Source of the DNA: Alphaproteobacteria bacterium
GTDB taxonomy: Bacteria; Pseudomonadota; Alphaproteobacteria; JAEULC01
DNA length: 47,775 nt
Assembly: GCA_023150455.1 (NCBI GenBank)
Contig: JAKLKW010000041.1
Span: forward strand, 1-47,775
Direction: 5' to 3'
Positions 42,692-47,775 of the stretch are shown here, in pieces (positions within the stretch are counted from its first letter, which is position 1; each line of letters opens with the position of its first letter). The notes under the pieces are model-generated. The model was not told the origin of the DNA, did no database searches, and saw only the letters and a list, made by a program, of their open reading frames with translations. The translations under genes and the position numbers were made by a program.

Positions 42692-45130
42692 TCAGTACAG
42701 GCCCGGCGATGCCGTGCTGGCGCCGACGGCGCCGGATGCCGGCATCGGCACGCCGCCGTCCAGCACCATGGAATCGCCGCGGCCGGCCCCGGGCTCGGTG
42801 CCGGGCTTGAACGCCTCCATGATGACCTTGCGGTCGCCGGGCTGGGCCGGACGGCCGGTCTCGGCGTTGACGCGCACCAGGCGCACGCCGGGCGGGATGC
42901 GGAAGGGCACCGCGGGCGCGCCCGCCAGCGCCTCGCGCATCATCTCCTTGAAGATGGGGGCCGCGACCGAGGCGCCGGTTTCCTGCTTGCCGAGCGTCGC
43001 GGGCGTATCGAAGCCGACGAACACGCCGACCACGAGGTCGGGCGTGAAGCCGATGAACCACGTGTCGTTGCTGTCGTTGGTCGTCCCGGTCTTGCCGGCG
43101 ATCGGCCGGTTGAGGTCGCGCAGGCGCGTCGCCGTGCCGCGCTCGACCACGCCCTGCAGCATCGAGACCATCTGGTAGGCGGTGACGGGGTCGATCACGC
43201 TGGGCCTGGCGTCGGGGAGCTCCGGCATCTCCATCGGCGCGCCCGTGGGCGGGGCGCCGCAGCCGGGGCATTCGCGCTGGTCGTGGCGGAACACGGTCTT
43301 GCCGTTGCGGTCCTGCACGCGGTCGATCAGACTCGGCTGGATGCGCTTGCCGCCGTTGACGATCATCGCGTAGGCAGTGGTCAGGCGCAGCAGCGTGGTA
43401 TCGCCGGCGCCGAGCGACATCGACAGCACCGGCGACATCTGGTCGAACACGCCGAAGTCGAGCGCCGTCTTGACCACGGCCTCCATGCCGAGCGTCTGCG
43501 CCAGGCGCACCGTCATCAGGTTGCGCGACAGCTCCAGACCCGCGCGCATCGGGATCGGCCCGTAGAACTTGCGCGTGTAGTTGTCGGGCTTCCATTTCGG
43601 CAGGCCCGGGCCCTGGTCGATGACGAAGGGCGCGTCGAGGATGATCGTGGTGGGCGGGATGCCCTGTTCCAGGGCCGGCAGGTAGACGAACGGCTTGAAC
43701 GCCGAGCCGGGCTGGCGCAGCGCCTGGGTCGCCCGGTTGAACTCGCTCATCTCGTAGTCGTAGCCGCCGGACATGGCGAGCACGCGCCCGGTATGCGGGT
43801 CCATCGCCACGATCGCGCCGCCGATCTTGGGCAGCTGCTGCAGCGCGAACATGCCGTGGCCGTAGGGCTTGCCGTCGCGGTCCTGCGCCGCGATCGACAC
43901 CGCCACCACGTCGCCCGCCTGCAGCACGTCCGACGGCCGCTTCACCGGCGGGCCCAGCTTCTGCTCTTCCAGGGTGGCGCGCGCCCAGGTCATCTCCGCC
44001 AGCGGGACGGTGCCGCGGCGTCCGTCGGAGAACCCGATCGTGGCGGCGCCGTCGTTGGTCGCCAGCACCACGGAAAGGAACCATTCGCCCATGCCCTTCG
44101 GCAGCTCGACCGCCTTGAGCCTTGCGGCCCAGTCGCCGGTCGGGTCGATCTTCGCGATCGGCCCGCGCCAGCCGTGCCGGCGGTCGTAGGCGATCAGTCC
44201 CGCGCGCAGCGCCTCGTCGGCATGGGTCTGCAGCCTGGGGTCGAGCGTCGTGCGCACGACCAGGCCGCCCTTGTACAGCGCCTTTTCGCCGTAGCGCTGC
44301 ATCAGCTGGCGGCGCACTTCCTCGGCGAAGTAGTCGGCGCGCGAGACGTCGGAACGTCCGCGCTCGCGGATTTCCAGCGCCGCGGCCTGGTGCTCGCGCG
44401 CCTCGGCGGCGGTCAGGTGGCCGTCCTCGAGCATGCGCCCGATCACCCAGTCGCGCCGCGCCTTGGCCTGCTCGGGCCGGCGCACCGGATGGTAGTTGTT
44501 GGGCGCCTTGGGCAGGGCGGCGAGATAGGCGGCCTCGGGCACGGTCAGCTCGTCCAGCGACTTGTTGAAATAGTTGAGCGCCGCCGCCGCCACGCCGTAG
44601 GAGCCGAAGCCCAGGTAGATCTCGTTCAGGTACAGCTCGAGGATGCGGTCCTTCGGGATCGCCTTCTCGATGCGGAAGGCGAGGATCGCTTCCTTCACCT
44701 TGCGCGCCAGCGACACCTCGTTGCCGAGAAGGAAGTTCTTGGCCACCTGCTGCGTGATGGTCGAGGCGCCGACCGGGCGGCGATCCTGGCCGTAGTTGGC
44801 GAGGTTGGTGACGGCCGCGCGCACGATGCCCATCGGGTCGACGCCGGCGTGCTGGTAGAAGCTCTTGTCCTCGGCCGCGAGGAACGCGTTGATCACGGTC
44901 TTGGGCATGGCGCGGATCGGCACGAACAGGCGCTTCTCGACCGCGAACTCGCCCACCAGCCGTCCGTCGCCGGCATAGACCCGGCTCATGACCGGCGGCT
45001 GGTAGTCCGCCAACTGCTGGTAGTCGGGCAGATCACGGCTGTAATGGCCGTAGACCACCGCCACGAAGCCGGCCGCCGCCGCCACGCCGAACAGCAGCAG
45101 GCTCAGCAATATGCCAAAAACTCGCAACAT
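42692..45130 (-). CDS. mrcA: Penicillin-binding protein 1A (class A)
   Basis: 812 residues. A single N-terminal membrane anchor (LRVFGILLSLLLFGVAAAAG) is followed by the GT51 glycosyltransferase (AAEDKSFYQHAGVDPMGIVRA with catalytic Glu, GASTITQQVAKNFLL) and the transpeptidase (RQPGSAFKPFVYLPAL with the SxxK Ser, LSRNLMTVR as SxN-like motif, and GKTGTTNDSNDTWFIGF). It polymerises and cross-links peptidoglycan at the inner membrane. A Pro/Gly-rich tail closes the protein. Start: ATG at 45128-45130, before the membrane segment; the ribosome site is weak. It sits between the amidase and prfB, as in other Rhodospirillales-like gene orders. Confidence 0.95.
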   Translation of the reverse strand: MLRVFGILLSLLLFGVAAAAGFVAVVYGHYSRDLPDYQQLADYQPPVMSRVYAGDGRLVGEFAVEKRLFVPIRAMPKTVINAFLAAEDKSFYQHAGVDPMGIVRAAVTNLANYGQDRRPVGASTITQQVAKNFLLGNEVSLARKVKEAILAFRIEKAIPKDRILELYLNEIYLGFGSYGVAAAALNYFNKSLDELTVPEAAYLAALPKAPNNYHPVRRPEQAKARRDWVIGRMLEDGHLTAAEAREHQAAALEIRERGRSDVSRADYFAEEVRRQLMQRYGEKALYKGGLVVRTTLDPRLQTHADEALRAGLIAYDRRHGWRGPIAKIDPTGDWAARLKAVELPKGMGEWFLSVVLATNDGAATIGFSDGRRGTVPLAEMTWARATLEEQKLGPPVKRPSDVLQAGDVVAVSIAAQDRDGKPYGHGMFALQQLPKIGGAIVAMDPHTGRVLAMSGGYDYEMSEFNRATQALRQPGSAFKPFVYLPALEQGIPPTTIILDAPFVIDQGPGLPKWKPDNYTRKFYGPIPMRAGLELSRNLMTVRLAQTLGMEAVVKTALDFGVFDQMSPVLSMSLGAGDTTLLRLTTAYAMIVNGGKRIQPSLIDRVQDRNGKTVFRHDQRECPGCGAPPTGAPMEMPELPDARPSVIDPVTAYQMVSMLQGVVERGTATRLRDLNRPIAGKTGTTNDSNDTWFIGFTPDLVVGVFVGFDTPATLGKQETGASVAAPIFKEMMREALAGAPAVPFRIPPGVRLVRVNAETGRPAQPGDRKVIMEAFKPGTEPGAGRGDSMVLDGGVPMPASGAVGASTASPGLY

Positions 45131-45354
45131 CGGCGGCCCGACAGACCCCTTCCGGCCCGCTCTCTTGAAGGAAGAAAATGGCGAAACCGTGTCGCCCCGG
45201 CCACGGCCACGGCAGGCTGCTACCAACGCCGTGGCCCAGCGCCGGTTGCATTGTGGCCCAGCGAGGAACGCTCGGCAACGACGATTGCGCTACGGCGCGC
45301 GGCAGCCGCGGCCGAGATTCCCGCGGTGTCCGTGAGGGCTGTGGAAAAGCCCGC

Positions 45355-46839
45355 CTATTTGCGGCCGCTCCGCCCCGGTTCCATGGCGAGAGACGAGTGC
45401 GAACAGGAGATGCCCTGGGCCACAAGCGACTCGTCCTCGCTGCCGGCAAACCATTTCACCACCTCGGGGCAGGCGAAGAACCGGTCGGCGGCCTTGATGA
45501 TCGCCTGGGCCAGGCGGTTCTGATGCCCGGCGCTGCGCAGGAGCTTCGCATCGGCCGAATTCGAGAGGTAGCCCATCTCGACCAGGACCGAGGGCACCTC
45601 GGGCTCCTTGAGCACGACGAACCCGGCCTCCCGGCCGGGGCGGGTGGGAAGAAGCTCGACGCGGCTCCTGTGCATCTCCTCCACGACCAGCTTGCTGTAC
45701 TGCCTGGACACGTTGGTGACCACGCCGAAGCGCATGTTGAACAATATGGTGCTGACGTGCGAGTTGCCCTGGGAGTGATCCTTCCCGACGATCAGATCGG
45801 AACGGTTCTCCTTCGCGGCAAGCGCCTCGGACTCGGCGTCGGACGCCTTTTCCGACAGCGTATACACCGACAAGCCGCGGACAAGCCGCGAGGAGATGGT
45901 ATCGGCGTGCAGCGAGATGAACAGGTGCGCTTCGCGGCGCTTGGCCACGGCCGTGCGTTCGCGCAGCTCGATGAACTCGTCGCTGTCGCGGGTCATGTAT
46001 ACGCGATAGCGTTTCGTGGCCTCCATCTTGGCGCGGAGCACCCGCGCCATCGCCAGCGTCAGGTTCTTTTCGTGCTCGCCGCTGCTGCTGATGGCGCCCG
46101 GATCGTCGCCGCCATGGCCGGGATCGATCACCACCGTCCACTTGCCGTCCTTCGGCAGGCGTGACACGGACGCCGGGGACGGCGCGGGCGCGGCGGCGAG
46201 CTTGGGCGCGACGGCGGGCGGCGGCAGGGCCTTCGATGCCGGGCGCGCAGGCAGCGGCGCGGCGTTGGCCGGCGGGATGGCGGTCATGATCGGCGCAGGC
46301 GGCGGTGGCGGCGGATTGAGGCTGGACAGGATGGCGGGCAGGCTCGGCGCCGCCGCCGCCGGGGCGCAGCCCGCCGCCTGTTGCGCGAGCGCGTGCCGTG
46401 CCTGGCCGAAACCTTGCGGATCCACGGGCTCGAGCTTGATGACGCGGCGGAAACCCTTGCCGTCCGCTGGCGGGACCACCAGCGTCTCGGCAACGCGCGC
46501 CGGCTGCTTGAGGTCGAACAACAGGCGGCTCGGCGCCGTGCTGCTCCAGTCCGCGCCCGCCACCATGCCGAGCGGGCGCGGCGTCGGTCGCGTGCCGCCC
46601 AGGTCGGGCAGGTCGATCGACAGGCGGTAGGGGCTTTCGGTCAGGGCGATGGCGGCGCAGAAGGGGCCGTCCGCCTCGATCACCACGTGGGTCTGCGGCG
46701 CGTGATTGCCGATCCGGATGTCGCGCAACTCGTTCGGGCCCGCGAGGGCGGCGGCGCCGAGCGCCACCAGGCCCAGAACCCCTGCCGTCACTGCGAGCGG
46801 AATCGAACGATCGAACCGTGCGCGCGGACTGATCGACAT
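45355..46839 (-). CDS. amiC: N-acetylmuramoyl-L-alanine amidase (AmiC-like)
   Basis: 494 residues. An N-terminal signal or anchor segment (SIPLAVTAGVLGLVALGAAAL) precedes an AMIN domain (about residues 35-140: LRDIRIGNHAPQTHVVIEAD) that targets septal cell wall. A long Pro/Ala-rich linker (about 160-235) leads to the Amidase_3 catalytic domain: VIDPGHGGDDPGAI (zinc His), HEKNLTLAMARVL (zinc Glu), FISLHADTI (zinc His) and VLVEMGYLSN (catalytic Glu). It cleaves the amide bond that links peptide stems to glycan during cell separation. Start: ATG at 46839, before a promoter at 46872-46900. It is 224 bp upstream of PBP1A; nothing notable lies in that gap except a short GGGCT/AGCCC stem. Confidence 0.93.
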   Translation of the reverse strand: MSISPRARFDRSIPLAVTAGVLGLVALGAAALAGPNELRDIRIGNHAPQTHVVIEADGPFCAAIALTESPYRLSIDLPDLGGTRPTPRPLGMVAGADWSSTAPSRLLFDLKQPARVAETLVVPPADGKGFRRVIKLEPVDPQGFGQARHALAQQAAGCAPAAAAPSLPAILSSLNPPPPPPAPIMTAIPPANAAPLPARPASKALPPPAVAPKLAAAPAPSPASVSRLPKDGKWTVVIDPGHGGDDPGAISSSGEHEKNLTLAMARVLRAKMEATKRYRVYMTRDSDEFIELRERTAVAKRREAHLFISLHADTISSRLVRGLSVYTLSEKASDAESEALAAKENRSDLIVGKDHSQGNSHVSTILFNMRFGVVTNVSRQYSKLVVEEMHRSRVELLPTRPGREAGFVVLKEPEVPSVLVEMGYLSNSADAKLLRSAGHQNRLAQAIIKAADRFFACPEVVKWFAGSEDESLVAQGISCSHSSLAMEPGRSGRK

Positions 46840-46871
46840 CCCGTCATCAACTCCACCCGCCCCCTGCGAGC

Positions 46872-46900
46872 CTTATACAGACCGCCGGAATCGCCTGCAA
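46872..46900 (-). promoter_or_regulatory. Promoter of the amidase gene
   Basis: Read on the minus strand, TTGCAG (46895-46900) and TATAAG (46872-46877) are 17 bp apart, a good sigma-70-type pair. The start would be near 46865, giving a leader of about 26 nt to the amiC ATG. Confidence 0.65.
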
Positions 46901-46979
46901 CATATTATTCGAAAAGGAAATTCTCGCCGGGCGCCCGGTCGGCGGGGCGGGGCGGCGGAGTCGAAACCGACATCTCCCA

Positions 46980-47008
46980 TTGTGGAAAAGAGTGGCGTTG
47001 GTTAAGTT
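46980..47008 (+). promoter_or_regulatory. Candidate rne promoter
   Basis: TTGTGG (46980-46985) and TAAGTT (47003-47008) are separated by 17 bp. The start would be near 47015, giving a 5' leader of about 347 nt to the rne ATG. The -10 is weak and no other site in the gap is better. Confidence 0.4.
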
Positions 47009-47361
47009 AAGTGCCGCGAAGAGCCGCGCGTGGCGTCGAATATCCCGGACGGGTGACGACGTCGGCGGTGTCGACGAGGCTGCCGGATGAGCGGGACGCG
47101 TTTGTCCCTCCGGGGTGGCGTCGACGGCGCCGGTGCGCGCGGTGAAGATGTGGAAATCCGAGGCCGGTCCGGCATTCATGCCGGACGCCCCGGCCGCCAA
47201 AGTCCGACCCCGCCCTGATGCGCTCCGGCACTTCAAGTCCGCTCGGCGCCTCGTTCGGTGGAAGCTCGGTGGCGCCGACGGTCTCGTGGCAGCACAGGCG
47301 TCTCGCCGTTCGTCGTCTTCGCGCGGACCGGTTCCGGACGCCCGTGGAGACATGAAGCCTC
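47009..47361 (+). other. Long untranslated leader of rne
   Basis: This 350-bp stretch holds no convincing gene; open frames across it on both strands have no recognisable product. A long 5' untranslated region that lets RNase E cut its own message is known for E. coli rne, where it is about 360 nt, so this is a likely equivalent. Several GC-rich stem sequences (for example GCCGGTCCGGCATTC and its complement-like GCCGGACG, near 47170-47190) could fold. Functional identity is inferred. Confidence 0.4.
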
Positions 47362-47775
47362 ATGGCACAGCGCATGTTGATCGACGCCACGCATCCGGAG
47401 GAGACCCGGGTCGCGGTGGTGAGCGGCAATCGTCTTGACGATCTCGACTACGAAACCTCCACCAAGAAGCAGCTCAAGGGGAACATCTACCTCGCCAAGG
47501 TCGTGCGGGTAGAGCCGTCGTTGCAGGCCTGTTTCGTCGACTACGGCGGCAACCGGCACGGTTTCCTGGCCTTCAGCGAAATCCATCCCGACTACTACCG
47601 CATCCCGATCGCCGACCGCGAGGCGCTCCTGGCCGAGCAGGCCGCCGCCGCCGCGGAGGAGGAGGCCGAGGAAGAGCGCGAGGCGGAGGGCCTGGCGCGC
47701 GACACCGGCGCGGAGCAGCCGCCGATGGAGGCGGCCCCCGACTCCGGCGGACCCGGCGCCGCCACGGGCGAGGCT
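47362..47775 (+). CDS. rne: Ribonuclease E (partial, N-terminal 138 residues)
   Basis: The window ends within the gene. The visible part begins [20 protein letters not shown], the RNase E/G N-terminus, with [51 protein letters not shown] forming the S1 RNA-binding beginning. After PDYY comes an acidic Ala/Glu-rich insertion ([16 protein letters not shown] and on), which splits the S1 domain; such insertions are seen in alphaproteobacterial RNase E. RNase E starts most mRNA decay and builds the degradosome. Start: ATG at 47362, with the second Met at position 5. Confidence 0.93.
   Translation, partial: MAQRMLIDATHPEETRVAVVSGNRLDDLDYETSTKKQLKGNIYLAKVVRVEPSLQACFVDYGGNRHGFLAFSEIHPDYYRIPIADREALLAEQAAAAAEEEAEEEREAEGLARDTGAEQPPMEAAPDSGGPGAATGEA

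Noticed and set aside
45131..45354. Gap between the amidase and PBP1A as a possible small RNA or gene
   Set aside because: Only a short GGGCT/AGCCC stem without U-run was seen and no convincing promoter or ORF.

Overview
The window is a GC-rich stretch of a bacterial chromosome that reads as an alphaproteobacterium, most likely of the Rhodospirillales or a related order. The pointers are the block rne - amidase - PBP1A - prfB, a SAM-II riboswitch in front of metZ, a FixK-type Crp/Fnr regulator with FNR/FixK boxes nearby, and an acidic insertion inside the S1 region of RNase E. This placement is inference from gene content and motifs. No rRNA, tRNA, prophage, transposase or CRISPR array was seen.

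Layout. 1-1.7 kb: small exported Met-rich and His/Cys-rich proteins opposite a lycopene-cyclase-domain membrane protein; the divergent control region carries an FNR/FixK box and a MerR/CueR-like dyad. 1.8-6.7 kb: ChaB, DUF3775, a lone receiver protein, a FixK-like regulator, an OmpR-type response regulator and a hybrid histidine kinase. 6.8-11.7 kb: DUF427 protein, PEP carboxylase, LLM flavin oxidoreductase and a methyltransferase. 11.7-19.8 kb: a Pho-box-preceded ugp-type ABC transporter with a REP-like palindrome between ugpB and ugpA, then a GntR regulator, a sugar-acid dehydratase, a decayed ridA and an HpaI-type aldolase. 20.0-23.2 kb: upp-URC4-URC1, a uracil catabolism (URC pathway) operon. 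23.4-27.3 kb: acid phosphatase, an MFS exporter, and metZ with its SAM-II riboswitch and terminator. 27.3-32.7 kb: a sulfite reductase/siroheme operon that begins with a 20-codon leader peptide holding two Cys codons, followed by an ATP-grasp enzyme, a 45-residue membrane protein, cysI, precorrin-2 dehydrogenase, 1-Cys peroxiredoxin and cobA. 32.8-36.9 kb: ilvB-ilvN-lysE-ilvC. 36.9-41.5 kb: miaA, serB, a sugar dehydrogenase, and a TetR/YHS pair sharing a palindromic operator. 41.5-47.8 kb: prfB with the classic +1 programmed frameshift, PBP1A, amidase, and the 5' part of rne.

How the genes work together. Sulfur, branched-chain and serine/methionine amino-acid synthesis dominate the centre: cysI with siroheme genes, metZ, ilvBNC and serB. 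Nutrient control is visible in the DNA: phosphate (Pho box), SAM (riboswitch), possibly cysteine (leader peptide), low oxygen (FixK boxes) and possibly copper (CueR-like dyad). The most novel-looking unit is the putative Cys leader peptide with the translationally coupled ATP-grasp enzyme and 45-residue membrane protein ahead of sulfite reductase. The URC operon is the clearest under-appreciated pathway.
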